Positions 23,732 through 34,161 of a stretch of DNA of 34,161 nucleotides are shown here, piece after piece. Each line of letters begins with the position of its first letter. Position 1 is the stretch's first letter. This DNA is from Clostridium sp. MCC353 (lineage in GTDB: Bacteria > Bacillota > Clostridia > Lachnospirales > Lachnospiraceae). Both the position numbers and the translations under genes were made by a program. The DNA lies in contig NZ_WQPN01000030.1 in assembly GCF_018785315.1 (NCBI RefSeq), positions 1 to 34,161 on the forward strand. The letters run 5' to 3'. The notes under the pieces are model-generated. The model was not told the DNA's origin. It ran no database searches and was given only the letters and a program-made list of their open reading frames with translations.

Positions 23732-25234
23732 ATGAAAGAAGCATATATAGTTAGAATTATAAAATCAGAACTCCGGAATTTTAAAAATATAAAATATGGT
23801 GAAGTCAAATACATGAATTACGGCAGTGTACAGAAATACGGCGAAATTCAGAAAAAGGATATAATAGGAATATATGGACAGAATGGTTCGGGGAAAACAG
23901 CGTTAATAGAATCTCTGGATATTTTGAAATATATTCTTCGCGGAAAAGAAATATCCTATGATAAATATGCAGGAATTATCCCAGAAGAGAAGGGGACGCA
24001 TCTGACCACATGGTTTTTGCTTGAAAAAGAAGAGGTAAAATACCGGGTAAAGTACGAGGCGACTTTATGTCCTAATAAAAATGATGAAAAAATAGAGATC
24101 ACGGAAGAGAACCTTACTTATTGGACACGGGGAAGTTCCTGGAAATCAGAAAGGGATATCTACTTTAAAAATCCTTATTACGGTCAAGACAATTTGCTTG
24201 TTGACGCTGATTTGTCTGTCCAGTCCAAACATATGGAATATTTAAAAGATATTAAACTCCTTCATTCGATGTCTGTACTTGCAGCTGTCAGCGCACAGGG
24301 GCATCATTCCGTTTGGTTTAATAATAAAGTAATTGCAACATTAAAAGCTCAGGGAACGGCGGAAAACTGGACTAACGGAGAGTGCAGAGCTCTTTACGAC
24401 GTGCTGGATGGATTGAATTATTTTGCCAACACATATTTCCATGTGATCAAAGTAAGCCAGTTAGGAGATATTAATAAGAACAGACTGATACCTTTAAATA
24501 TGCATTATGAAACAGAAACGGCTATTATTCAGGGCTGCATCCCGCTGTTTACCAATGGACAGGGAGAAATTCCGCTGGCGATATATGATCTGTTTGTATC
24601 TACAATACAATCGATCAATATAGCAATCCGGTCTATTATTCCGGATTTGCAGATCGAATTAGAGAAAAAAATGGAAGTGGAAAAAGAAGATGGAAAAAAA
24701 TTTGTCCAAGTGGAAGTTTATTCAAAGAGAAGCGGCCGCCGATTTTTAACAAAATTTGAATCAGAAGGAATTAAAAGAATTATATCCTTATTAAGTTATC
24801 TGATATCCGCGTATAATCAGCCGTCCGTATGTCTGGTCGTTGATGAATTGGATTCCGGTATATTTGAGTACCTATTAGGGGAACTTCTGGGCGTGCTGAA
24901 AAAAGAAATGAAAGGACAGTTAATTTTTACGTCTCATAATCTTCGGGCATTGGAAAAACTGGACTATAAAAACATTGTTTGTTCTACAACGAACCCGGAT
25001 AATCGATACATTACTTTGTCAGGGGTCGGTGCAAATAACAATAATCGGGATTTTTATATCAGATCCATAACAATCGGTGGACAAAAAGAGGAGTTATATG
25101 ACGATGAAGAACTGGATTCCATGAGTTATGCGTTCAGAAAAGCAGGAAATCCTGGTAAAAGGCCGGTAAATCTGCACTTTTCGGAAAAGACTTTACAAAA
25201 GATTAAGGAAGAAAAGAGGAATATTGATGGCTAG
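23732..25234 (+). CDS. OLD-like AAA ATPase of a two-gene putative defence system
   Basis: 500 residues. The start is ATG 23732 because AAAGGAG lies just upstream; the in-frame ATG 23687 has no such site. It shows SELRNFKNIKYGEV (typical of the AAA_15/AAA_21 ABC-like ATPases), Walker A GIYGQNGSGKT, a signature-like FESEGIKRIISLLSYL, Walker B SVCLVVDELDSGI and a switch LIFTSHNLRALEK. This is the architecture of OLD/RloA/AriA-type ATPases that act with a separate effector. It is translationally coupled to a TOPRIM-like gene by an 8-base overlap. Base composition is clearly more A+T-rich than the flanking MATE and clpB genes, suggesting transfer. The specific defence family cannot be named without a search. 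Confidence 0.78.
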   Translation: MKEAYIVRIIKSELRNFKNIKYGEVKYMNYGSVQKYGEIQKKDIIGIYGQNGSGKTALIESLDILKYILRGKEISYDKYAGIIPEEKGTHLTTWFLLEKEEVKYRVKYEATLCPNKNDEKIEITEENLTYWTRGSSWKSERDIYFKNPYYGQDNLLVDADLSVQSKHMEYLKDIKLLHSMSVLAAVSAQGHHSVWFNNKVIATLKAQGTAENWTNGECRALYDVLDGLNYFANTYFHVIKVSQLGDINKNRLIPLNMHYETETAIIQGCIPLFTNGQGEIPLAIYDLFVSTIQSINIAIRSIIPDLQIELEKKMEVEKEDGKKFVQVEVYSKRSGRRFLTKFESEGIKRIISLLSYLISAYNQPSVCLVVDELDSGIFEYLLGELLGVLKKEMKGQLIFTSHNLRALEKLDYKNIVCSTTNPDNRYITLSGVGANNNNRDFYIRSITIGGQKEELYDDEELDSMSYAFRKAGNPGKRPVNLHFSEKTLQKIKEEKRNIDG

Positions 25235-25931
25235 ATCAAGACCTACGGTTCTATTCATCGTGGAGGGTATTTCTGATAGAACTGCTTTGAAGAAAATATT
25301 TCAGAAGCTGTATAAATTTAAAGAGATCAATTTTGAAGTGACAGATGGAGACATTACCAGCGATGAAACAATAACCGTTCAAAATGTCGAAGATAAAATA
25401 TATAAAATTGTGAAGAAATTCATGGATGATAAGAAATTATCCAAAAGAGATATACTTCAAATTGTTCAAATCTTCGATACGGATGGGACATTTATAGAAA
25501 ATAAATATATTGAAATCGGTGAGGATACAAAATTTGAATATACTTTATTTTCTATCAAGTGCAAATATCCCCAAAGGGTTGCTGATAGAAATAAAAGAAA
25601 AAGTGAAATTATGAATCATCTATTAAATGTTCAGGATATAAAAGGAATTACGTATGATAAATATTTTATGTCGTGTAATCTTGACCATGCATTATATAAT
25701 GAGCAGAATTTGTCTGATGATCTAAAGCAGGAGTATGCAGATGAATTTTATTCGACGTTCAAAGATGCCCCAAAAGCCTTCGTTGAATTTCTTAAAGAGG
25801 AGGTTGTAAACGGAGTGCCGCTTTCTTATCCGCAGTCATGGCGATACATAAAAGAAGGACGGCATTCATTAGAACGGCATACAAACCTGAACATTTATTT
25901 TGATAAGAATCCGATTGATATTTTATTGTGA
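25227..25931 (+). CDS. TOPRIM-like effector partner of the ATPase
   Basis: 234 residues from ATG 25227 (GAGGA six bases upstream; a TTG at 25224 is less likely). The opening TVLFIVEGISDRTALKKIF has the TOPRIM glutamate (FIVEG), and IVQIFDTDGTFIENK (about residue 85) gives the DxD. Together these are the metal-binding E...DxD layout of TOPRIM nucleases, as in OLD proteins or the AriB/DUF4435 and RloB groups. The remainder (KYFMSCNLDHALYNEQNLSD and SYPQSWRYIKEGRHSLERHTN) I do not recognise. With the upstream AAA ATPase it looks like a split OLD-type or PARIS/AbiL-like anti-phage pair; nuclease activity is inferred. Confidence 0.68.
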   Translation: MARSRPTVLFIVEGISDRTALKKIFQKLYKFKEINFEVTDGDITSDETITVQNVEDKIYKIVKKFMDDKKLSKRDILQIVQIFDTDGTFIENKYIEIGEDTKFEYTLFSIKCKYPQRVADRNKRKSEIMNHLLNVQDIKGITYDKYFMSCNLDHALYNEQNLSDDLKQEYADEFYSTFKDAPKAFVEFLKEEVVNGVPLSYPQSWRYIKEGRHSLERHTNLNIYFDKNPIDILL

Positions 25932-25955
25932 CCCTAATATAAGTTTTTATAAATA

Positions 25956-25982
25956 TTAGCACTCTCCTCTTGACAGTGCTAA
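25956..25982 (+). promoter_or_regulatory. CIRCE operator (HrcA site) upstream of clpB
   Basis: TTAGCACTC (25956-25964), nine bases, CAGTGCTAA (25974-25982): the CIRCE inverted repeat with one mismatch in the right arm (C for G). It overlaps the -35 hexamer of the clpB promoter, so bound HrcA should block polymerase until heat or protein stress titrates it. Confidence 0.88.
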
Positions 25983-25998
25983 TATCATGTGTTATAGT
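25970..25998 (+). promoter_or_regulatory. Sigma-A promoter of clpB
   Basis: TTGACA at 25970-25975 and TATAGT at 25993-25998 with a 17-base spacer. The -35 hexamer is inside the CIRCE element. Confidence 0.85.
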
Positions 25999-26049
25999 AC
26001 GACTATAACAGATGGAAGTTATTCATATTACCGACAGGAGGTAAGTATT

Positions 26050-28641
26050 ATGAACATTAATAAATTCACACAAAAATCAATGGAAGCAGTCCAAAACTGT
26101 GAAAAGCTGGCATATGAGCACGGCAACCAGCAGATTGAACAAGAGCACCTGCTGTACAGCCTGCTGACAATAGAAGACAGCCTGATCTTAAAGCTGATGA
26201 CCAAGATGAACATACAGAAAGAGATGTTTATCAATGAGGCGGAACAGATGGTAGAACGTCTGCCCAAGGTGAGCGGCGGCGGACAGCTCTATATCAGCAA
26301 TGATCTGAATAAGGTATTGATCAACGCAGAGGACGAGGCAAAGGCCATGGGGGATGAATATGTCTCCGTGGAACACCTGTTTCTGTCCCTGTTAAAACAG
26401 CCGGACCGGAATATGAAGGAACTTTTCCGCCGGTATCAGATCACAAAAGAAACATTTTTACAAGCATTATCAACTGTAAGGGGGAACCAGAGAGTGGTCA
26501 GCGATAACCCGGAAGCCACCTATGATACCCTGGAAAAATACGGATATGACCTGGTGGAACGGGCCAGGGACCAGAAACTGGATCCTGTAATCGGCCGTGA
26601 CAGCGAGATCAGGAATGTGGTCCGCATCCTGTCCAGGAAAACGAAGAATAACCCTGTCCTGATCGGTGAGCCGGGCGTTGGTAAAACTGCGGTTGTAGAG
26701 GGGCTGGCGCAGCGTATTGTGCGCGGCGATGTGCCGGAAGGCCTGAAGGATAAGAAACTGTTTGCGCTGGATATGGGTTCGCTGGTGGCGGGCGCCAAGT
26801 ACCGGGGCGAATTTGAAGAGCGTTTGAAAGCGGTTTTGGAAGAAGTGAAGAAGAGCGAAGGGCGGATCATCCTGTTCATCGACGAGCTTCACACCATTGT
26901 AGGAGCTGGAAAAACAGAGGGCTCCATGGACGCGGGCAATATGTTAAAGCCCATGCTGGCCAGGGGCGAGCTTCACTGCATCGGCGCTACTACATTAGAT
27001 GAGTACAGAAAATATATCGAAAAGGATGCGGCCCTGGAACGCCGTTTCCAGCCTGTTTTAGTAGATCAGCCCACGGTGGAGGATACCATTTCCATCCTTC
27101 GGGGATTGAAAGAGCGCTATGAAGTTTACCACGGTGTTAAGATTACGGATTCCGCCCTGGTATCGGCGGCCATGCTTTCCGACCGCTATATTACGGACCG
27201 TTTCCTGCCTGATAAGGCCATTGACCTGGTGGACGAGGCCTGCGCTCTGATTAAGACGGAACTGGATTCCATGCCCACCGAACTGGATGAACTGTCCAGA
27301 AAGATCATGCAGATGGAAATCGAAGAAGCGGCTCTGAAAAAGGAAACGGATAACCTGAGCAAAGAGCGTCTGGCTGCCCTTCAGCAGGAACTGGCGGAAC
27401 TCCATGATGAATTTGCCGGACAAAAGGCCCAGTGGGAGAATGAAAAGGCTTCCGTAGACCGGTTGTCGTCCCTGCGTGAAGAGATTGAGAATATGAACCG
27501 TCAGATTCAGGAAGCACAGCAGCAGTATGATCTGAATAAGGCGGCAGAACTTCAGTACGGCAGACTTCCTGCGCTTCAGAAACAGCTTGCGGAGGAAGAG
27601 GAAAAGGTGAGAAACCAGGATATGAGCCTGGTACACGAAAGTGTAACCGATGAAGAGATCGCCAGAATCGTATCCAAATGGACCAACATTCCGGTATCCA
27701 AACTGACGGAAGGGGAGAAGAGCAAAACCCTTCATCTGGACGAAGAGCTGCACAAACGTGTGGTGGGACAGGACGAAGGCGTGGAAAAGGTGACCGAAGC
27801 CATTATCCGTTCCAAGGCCGGAATCAAAGACCCCAGCAAGCCAATCGGTTCCTTCCTGTTCTTAGGGCCTACCGGCGTAGGTAAGACGGAACTGGCGAAA
27901 GCTTTGGCGGAATGCCTGTTTGATGATGAATCCAATATGGTGCGGATCGATATGAGCGAATACATGGAGAAGCATTCCGTATCCCGTCTGATCGGAGCTC
28001 CGCCAGGATATGTGGGATATGATGAAGGCGGCCAGCTGACAGAAGCGGTGCGCAGAAAGCCATATTCGGTGGTATTGTTCGATGAGGTGGAAAAGGCGCA
28101 TCCGGATGTATTCAATGTGCTGCTTCAGGTGCTGGATGACGGGCGTATCACAGATTCTACCGGAAAGACGGTGGACTTTAAAAATACCATCCTCATCATG
28201 ACATCCAACATCGGCTCCCAGTACCTGCTGGAAGGCATTGATGAAGACGGCAGAATCCGGCCGGAAGCAGAAACCATGGTTATGAACGACCTGCGGGCCC
28301 ATTTCAGGCCGGAGTTTTTAAACCGTCTGGATGAGACGATCCTGTTTAAACCGCTTACAAAAGCCAATATCGGCGGCATTGTGAACCTGCTGATTGCGGA
28401 TGTAAATAAACGTCTGGCCGATAAGGAACTGTCCATTTCCCTGACGGATGAGGCGAAGGAATTTGTATGTGAACGGGGTTACGATCCGGTTTACGGGGCA
28501 AGGCCGCTGAAACGGTATCTGCAGAAACACGTGGAAACTCTGGCGGCTAAGCTGATTCTGGGCGATGGAGTGCATACGGGGAATACAATTGTGATTGATG
28601 TTTCCCAGGATGGGGAGCAGTTGATCGCTTACGCGGAGTAA
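26050..28641 (+). CDS. clpB: ATP-dependent chaperone ClpB
   Basis: 863 residues, normal for ClpB. ATG 26050 follows AGGAGGT; the longer frame from 25987 starts within the promoter and is rejected. Clp amino-terminal repeats (about residues 1-140), first AAA+ module with Walker A GEPGVGKT (about 205) and Walker B ILFIDELH, a coiled-coil middle domain (about 395-520, Glu/Gln/Leu-rich), second AAA+ module with Walker A GPTGVGKT (about 607) and [15 protein letters not shown], and the C-terminal small domain ([16 protein letters not shown]). The middle domain distinguishes it from ClpA, and no ClpP-binding IGF loop is apparent. It disaggregates proteins with DnaK. Heat-shock control through the upstream CIRCE. 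Confidence 0.95.
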   Translation: MNINKFTQKSMEAVQNCEKLAYEHGNQQIEQEHLLYSLLTIEDSLILKLMTKMNIQKEMFINEAEQMVERLPKVSGGGQLYISNDLNKVLINAEDEAKAMGDEYVSVEHLFLSLLKQPDRNMKELFRRYQITKETFLQALSTVRGNQRVVSDNPEATYDTLEKYGYDLVERARDQKLDPVIGRDSEIRNVVRILSRKTKNNPVLIGEPGVGKTAVVEGLAQRIVRGDVPEGLKDKKLFALDMGSLVAGAKYRGEFEERLKAVLEEVKKSEGRIILFIDELHTIVGAGKTEGSMDAGNMLKPMLARGELHCIGATTLDEYRKYIEKDAALERRFQPVLVDQPTVEDTISILRGLKERYEVYHGVKITDSALVSAAMLSDRYITDRFLPDKAIDLVDEACALIKTELDSMPTELDELSRKIMQMEIEEAALKKETDNLSKERLAALQQELAELHDEFAGQKAQWENEKASVDRLSSLREEIENMNRQIQEAQQQYDLNKAAELQYGRLPALQKQLAEEEEKVRNQDMSLVHESVTDEEIARIVSKWTNIPVSKLTEGEKSKTLHLDEELHKRVVGQDEGVEKVTEAIIRSKAGIKDPSKPIGSFLFLGPTGVGKTELAKALAECLFDDESNMVRIDMSEYMEKHSVSRLIGAPPGYVGYDEGGQLTEAVRRKPYSVVLFDEVEKAHPDVFNVLLQVLDDGRITDSTGKTVDFKNTILIMTSNIGSQYLLEGIDEDGRIRPEAETMVMNDLRAHFRPEFLNRLDETILFKPLTKANIGGIVNLLIADVNKRLADKELSISLTDEAKEFVCERGYDPVYGARPLKRYLQKHVETLAAKLILGDGVHTGNTIVIDVSQDGEQLIAYAE

Positions 28642-28682
28642 ATGTTGGGGTGAGAACCTTATTGAAAAGGAAATGAATAATG

Positions 28683-28724
28683 GGGAACCGGTGGGGAGTA
28701 AAAATGTCCCGCCGGTTCCCTTTT
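28683..28724 (+). terminator. Intrinsic terminator of clpB
   Basis: GGGAACCGG (28683-28691) pairs with CCGGTTCCC (28712-28720). The inner GGG/CCC pairs extend the stem, and TTTTGTTTT follows. Confidence 0.87.
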
Positions 28725-28983
28725 GTTTTATGAATATTTATTTCGGATCAGCTTCATACCGGTTTCTTCCATTTTCTAAAGACAAACGTTTATCAGTATG
28801 TGGATTGATTATTTTTCCATAAGCACTTATGATAATAATATCAGCCTTTGACAGGCCTGTCATGCAGAATCAAAATACGCCTGATGTATCCGCCTCCAGA
28901 GAAGACGCTGAAAAACCAACGGATGTCTGAGAGGACAAGTGTAATGCAATATCTGCGTAAAAGCTGCGGTATGGAGGAGATAT
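28725..28983. other. Intergenic stretch with a possible promoter
   Basis: No gene is seen. TTGACA (28848-28853), 17 bases, CAAAAT (28871-28876) is a plausible promoter for the glycosylase gene, giving a leader of about 100 bases that ends in GGAGGAG before ATG 28984. Confidence 0.5.
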
Positions 28984-29691
28984 ATGAATAAAAAAATGAC
29001 TTTCGCCGAACAAATTATGCGATTTAATTCTAAGCTTTCGGATGAATCCTTTGATCTGCCTGCCGGAGTGAAGGTGATGAATCCGTATAATGGCGCTCAG
29101 AAAGACCAGGTTATAAAAGCAGCGTCGGCGTTCTATCAAAAATACTATAATGATACCAATCCCCGCCGCATGATTCTTGGAAGTACACCGGCGCGCCGCG
29201 GTTCATCTGCAACAGGCGTTCCATTTGTGGAAGCAGGGCATCTTTTCAATGAAACGGGAATTTATATCGACAAATTTTATATTAACCAGCCTTCATCGGG
29301 ATTTATCTATGATGTAATCAGGGAATACGGGGGATTCAGGAAATTTTATACGGACTTTTATATGAATTTTGTATGTCCCCTCGGTCTGTCCAGGATCAAT
29401 TCAAATGGCTCCGAAGTCAATTGCAATTACTATGAAATCCATAGGCTGCAGGAAATTCTGAAGCCTTTTATCATAAGATCCATACGGAGCCAGATAGAGT
29501 TTGGGATAGATACTTCGGTATGTTACTGCATCGGGAGCGGGAAGAATTTTGATTTCCTGACAAAAATTAATGCGGAGCATAAATTTTTTGACAACATCAT
29601 ACCATTAGAGCACCCGCGGTTCATCATGCAGTACAATTCAAAACAAAAGGATCAATTCATTGAAAAATATATCAAAGCTTTATGCATATGA
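28984..29691 (+). CDS. SMUG2-type uracil-DNA glycosylase family protein
   Basis: 235 residues. The segment RRMILGSTPARRGSSATGVPFV (about residues 60-82) corresponds to the first active-site motif of the single-strand-selective SMUG2/DUF4918 branch of uracil-DNA glycosylases, where many have G-x-N-P; here the Asn position is occupied by Ser-Thr (LGSTP). The second motif is EHPRFIMQY near the carboxy end, typical of this branch. It would remove uracil or oxidised pyrimidines from DNA. The altered first motif means substrate or activity could differ. It is a single-gene unit with GGAGGAG before ATG 28984. Confidence 0.75.
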   Translation: MNKKMTFAEQIMRFNSKLSDESFDLPAGVKVMNPYNGAQKDQVIKAASAFYQKYYNDTNPRRMILGSTPARRGSSATGVPFVEAGHLFNETGIYIDKFYINQPSSGFIYDVIREYGGFRKFYTDFYMNFVCPLGLSRINSNGSEVNCNYYEIHRLQEILKPFIIRSIRSQIEFGIDTSVCYCIGSGKNFDFLTKINAEHKFFDNIIPLEHPRFIMQYNSKQKDQFIEKYIKALCI

Positions 29692-29754
29692 ATACGGCTC
29701 CATTCAGATTTAATGGCGGAGATAAGGAAGTATTTCTTTCATAGACAGTAATAC

Positions 29755-29783
29755 TTGACAGAAAATTCCCTAAATGATAGCAT
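29755..29783 (+). promoter_or_regulatory. Promoter of glpK
   Basis: TTGACA (29755-29760), 17 bases, TAGCAT (29778-29783). The -35 is perfect and the -10 is moderate. Transcription would begin near 29790, upstream of an internal terminator. Confidence 0.65.
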
Positions 29784-29813
29784 AAAAGTAGAAAAAATGC
29801 CTTAGAGAATGAA

Positions 29814-29862
29814 GAGTGAGGAGGATTTTGTAAAATTGCAGATCCTCCATGCTCTTTTTTCG
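29814..29862 (+). terminator. Terminator in the glpK leader (attenuator)
   Basis: GAG plus GGAGGAT (29814-29826) pairs with ATCCTCC plus CTC (29842-29854), with a small internal loop, followed by six T at 29855-29860. It lies between the glpK promoter and the gene, so it should act as an attenuator. In Bacillus subtilis glp genes are controlled by the GlpP antiterminator at such a leader terminator; the same here is inference. Confidence 0.7.
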
Positions 29863-29930
29863 TATTTGGCTGAAAATGCCGTCTCATTTTAGATGACAAT
29901 TTTAAAATACAAAGGGAAGGAGTAAAGTGA

Positions 29931-31438
<1,508 letters not shown>

Positions 31439-31439
<1 letters not shown>

Positions 31440-33247
31440 TGAGCCGGGAACGTCTGAGCCAGGAATGTCTCAACTCGGAATATCCCCGCTCGGAACATCC
31501 CTGTGTCCAAAATCCGCGCCCAGAATATCCGCGCCCTGATTTTGTCCGGGAAGACTGGATGAGCCTTAACGGGCCCTGGGACTTCTCTTATGAAGGGGGA
31601 GATACAACCATACAGGTTCCCTTCGTGTGCCAGTGCGAGGCCAGCGGTATTGACGAGAGAATCAGAGAGGACCGGGTTGTATACAGACGGAAATTTGCGG
31701 TTCCGAAAACCTGGAAGGGAAGGCAGATCCTTTTGAATTTCGGCGCAGTCGATTATCAATGCCGCGTCTATATCAATGACCGGTTCGCAGGCAGCCACAC
31801 CGGAGGGCAGACGCCGTTTTCCCTGGACATTACAGGACTGCTTGAATGGGAAGAAGAGAGCATCCGGGTGGAATGTGAAGATCCGGTGCATGAAGATGGA
31901 ATACCCAGAGGAAAGCAGTTTTGGGAAGAGGAGAACAGTTTTATCTGGTATAAACCCAGTACGGGTATCTGGCAGACCGTCTGGTTGGAACCGGCGGCGA
32001 AAACATCTTTTGTAAAAATCCATTTTACCCCCGATGTGGACCAGGGGACGGTGCGCATTGACTACCGGCTGAGGGAGGGCAGCGTTCTGCCCTGCCGCCT
32101 GGGGGTGGAAATCACCTTTCAGGGAAAATCTGTGTTTGAAGGGCAGATGGAATGTACGGAACAGAAGGGAAGTCTGACCGTGGATGTATTTCAGAAGAAG
32201 GCCATGGCGGGAGCGTTTCATTTTACCGGCAATTACTGGTCGCCGGAGGAACCCAATCTGTACGACGCTGTGCTGACCCTGGAACGGGATGGAGTTTTAG
32301 CCGACCGGGTGGGCTGCTATTTCGGAATGAGGAAAATCCAGGTGATTGACGGGCAGATCTGGCTCAACAACCGCCTTTTGTACCAGCGGCTCTTACTGGA
32401 TCAGGGGTATTGGAAAGAGAGCCTGATCACAGCGCCGGATGACAATGCCTATAAAAAAGACATTGAGATGGCAAAGAAGATGGGATTTAACGGCTGCCGG
32501 AAGCATGAAAAGGCAGAAGACCCCAGGTTCTTATACTGGGCCGATAAGCTGGGCTTTTTAGTCTGGGGAGCTATGTCCAGCTTCTGGGCCTATACGGAAG
32601 AAGGGGCCTCGGCCTTTATGCGGGAGTGGCAGGACGTGATCATGAGGGATTATAACCATCCTTCCATCATCGTGTGGGATATGCTGAACGAGAGCTGGGG
32701 AGTTCCTGGTATCTATGAGGATAAACGGCATCAGAGCTTCGCCAGGTCCCTCTATTATATGGCCTCTGCCCTGGACGGCACCAGGCTGATCGTTTCCAAT
32801 GACGGATGGGAAATGACGGAAAGCGATATCTGCGCCTTCCACAGCTATAAACATGGGGGATGCGGGGACGAGCGGAGCCGGGAAATCTTCGCGTCCTCTT
32901 TAAAGGATGTGGATTCCCTGCATAAAATTATGTCCCGTCCCTTATATGCCAAGGGCTTCGGTTACGGCGGAGAGCCGGTGATTTTAAGCGAATGCGGCGG
33001 CATTACCCTGAGCGGCGGCGACGGGTGGGGATATACGAAGGTGGAAAAAGATGGTTTTCTGGAAGAATACGCGGGAGTTTTAAAGGCAATCGGAGATTCC
33101 GAACTGCTCTGTGGTTTCTGCTATACGCAGCTTGCCGACGTACAGCAGGAAACCAACGGGCTTTTGACAGAAGAGCATGAATATAAGTTTGATCCGGATA
33201 AGATCCGGGAAATTACGGAAGGGGCAGGCCGTAGGAATAACGGATAA
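31439..33247 (+). CDS. Glycoside hydrolase family 2 enzyme
   Basis: 602 residues from ATG 31439 (TGATG overlap with glpK; GAGGAGG at 31425-31431 is 7 bases upstream; ATG 31436 is an alternative). The first about 30 residues are low-complexity with repeated S/P-E-Y/H-P units, ending in EYPRPDFVRE. Then the GH2 sugar-binding jelly-roll domain (SLNGPWDFSYEGGDTTIQVPF), an immunoglobulin-like domain and a TIM barrel. The general acid/base is in WDMLNESWG and the nucleophile in LSECGGI. Retaining beta-galactosidase, beta-glucuronidase or related activity is possible; exact specificity is not readable. No signal peptide, so it acts on imported substrate. Its 3' end overlaps the convergent minus-strand gene by 35 bases. 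Confidence 0.83.
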
Positions 33248-33899
33248 ATGCATTTACCGCTTCGGGATGAGGGGCGGTGGACGGAACCAGCAGAATATAG
33301 GGGGCGGCTTCGGGCGGGGCCTGTTTCATATAGCGGGAAGATGACAGATCCAGGCCGCAGGCTTTTAAGACGCCGCTGCCGTCCTTCTGGTAGATCAGAT
33401 CGTCCTTCAGTTTATCATAGAGGCCTGCATCCATAAGGGTTTCTAAGTCACAGAGGGGAAGCTGGCTCATATAGTAGCCGGAAAGTTCCTGGCTGGTTAC
33501 CAGAAAGTCCAGTTCTTTTGCGGAGATATAGGCCACGATTTTACTCTGGCTGGAGGTGATGTACTCGTTGTGGGATCCCAGTTCCACATAGAGGGAATCT
33601 TCCAGGGATACCGTCTGCCCTCCCTTTAAATTCAGGTAGGAGGAAACCTCCTTCTCGATGGTTTTAGCGGGAAAAAGATTGTAATCGTCGTTTGTGAAAA
33701 ATCCCTGTAATACCATGTCCCGGCGGCTTTGGACGATGACATCGCCGACATAGAATGCGATCAGGCAGAGAACCAGGAACAGGAAGAAATACCCCCTGTA
33801 ATAATCGTAACAAAAACGGATTTTTTGTCGTAAATTCAGGGATTTCAAGGTTTGTTTGTCAGAAGCGAGATTCGAGAAAAATCGGCGTATTGGGCTCAT
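33213..33899 (-). CDS. Unknown membrane-anchored protein
   Basis: 228 residues, convergent with the glycoside hydrolase gene and overlapping its 3' end. The start codon, complement of 33897-33899, is preceded on its strand by CGGAGG. The basic amino terminus (about residues 1-33) is cytoplasmic, followed by one hydrophobic helix (GYFFLFLVLCLIAFYVGDVIV, about 36-56) and a soluble domain of about 170 residues outside the membrane. KIVAYISAKELDFLVTSQE and QLPLCDLETLMDAGLYDKLKDDL are distinctive. I do not recognise the family; similar short anchored proteins are annotated as hypothetical in clostridia. No catalytic motif visible. It is the only confident minus-strand gene here. Confidence 0.75.
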   Translation of the reverse strand: MSPIRRFFSNLASDKQTLKSLNLRQKIRFCYDYYRGYFFLFLVLCLIAFYVGDVIVQSRRDMVLQGFFTNDDYNLFPAKTIEKEVSSYLNLKGGQTVSLEDSLYVELGSHNEYITSSQSKIVAYISAKELDFLVTSQELSGYYMSQLPLCDLETLMDAGLYDKLKDDLIYQKDGSGVLKACGLDLSSSRYMKQAPPEAAPYILLVPSTAPHPEAVNAFIRYSYGLPLP

Positions 33900-34161
33900 C
33901 GTATATCCTCCGTATGCTGTCTGGTTTTAGAGCGTGTGAAAATCCATTTCCGCCATCTGCACGCCCTGCAAAACAGTTATTTATAAATGAAAACAACCTT
34001 ATTCTATCACAGAATATAAAAAAATGGTAGAAAAAGGCATCAGTTCAGACCTGCCTGAACGGTTACAGAAAAAAGCAGGAAGAAAGCCTGCTAATAAAAA
34101 GTCAAGTGTTTTTTGAAGAAAATTTCAAAAGGTCGATTTGATATTTTAGGGTATTACTTTT
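33900..34161. repeat. Right-end intergenic stretch with dispersed palindrome copy
   Basis: No gene seen. CAGTTCAGACCTG (34041-34053) with CTGAACGGTTAC (34055-34066) is a copy of the dispersed palindrome. AGCAGG...CCTGCT near 34074-34092 forms a small hairpin, followed by TAATAAAAAGTCAA (34092-34105), a string shared with 23612-23624 (TATAAAAAGTCAA). The region must hold the promoter of the minus-strand gene, but I cannot fix it. Confidence 0.55.

Noticed and set aside
25987-26049. Amino-terminal extension of ClpB
   Set aside because: The extension would be translated from within the promoter; ATG 26050 has AGGAGGT and gives the standard ClpB start.

Overview
The window reads as chromosome of a strictly anaerobic Bacillota, most likely a Lachnospiraceae-type gut clostridium. 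This rests on the gene set: T-box leader, CIRCE operator, ferredoxin-dependent 2-oxoacid oxidoreductase, class B sortase, Gram-positive YdjGHI-like module, and strong purine-rich ribosome binding sites. No taxonomic search was possible. Nearly all genes lie on the + strand.

Layout: (1) 1-624 is A+T-rich, with small ORFs and the amino-terminal stub of a protein-kinase-like gene. (2) 845-7990 is an oligopeptide ABC transporter operon (oppA, B, C, D, F) ending in an M42 aminopeptidase, so peptides are imported and then hydrolysed. It has a consensus promoter, a structured leader and a strong terminator. (3) 8290-13376 is an SPFH / zinc-ribbon / TPM-domain module resembling Bacillus subtilis ydjI-ydjG-ydjH, plus a fourth large membrane protein of unknown function. 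(4) 13398-20785 is the most interesting part: a T-box riboswitch, probably reading UGG (Trp), precedes one tight operon. The operon encodes a TrpP-like ECF S component, two ECF ATPases, EcfT, indolepyruvate:ferredoxin oxidoreductase (iorA, iorB) and a phenylacetate-CoA-ligase-family enzyme. A T-box switches genes on when its amino acid is scarce, so the enzymes may run toward tryptophan (indoleacetate to indoleacetyl-CoA to indolepyruvate) and not toward its fermentation.

(5) 20833-21036 is a 17-bp minisatellite nested in a 51-bp higher-order repeat. It is followed by a class B sortase and a MATE exporter. (6) 23732-25931 is an A+T-rich pair, an OLD-like AAA ATPase and a TOPRIM-like protein, which looks like a horizontally acquired defence system. 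(7) 25956-28724 is clpB under a CIRCE/HrcA operator. (8) 28984-29691 is a SMUG2-type uracil-DNA glycosylase. (9) 29755-33247 is glpK behind an attenuator-like leader, overlapping a family 2 glycoside hydrolase gene. (10) 33213-33899 on the minus strand is a membrane-anchored protein of unknown function.

A palindromic repeat related to CAGTTCAGACCTG / CTGAACTGTTAC recurs in four intergenic places (about 2713, 8113, 23535 and 34041), suggesting a dispersed REP-like element. Coordinates and motifs were read by eye. Family names rest on recognised motifs and not on database searches.
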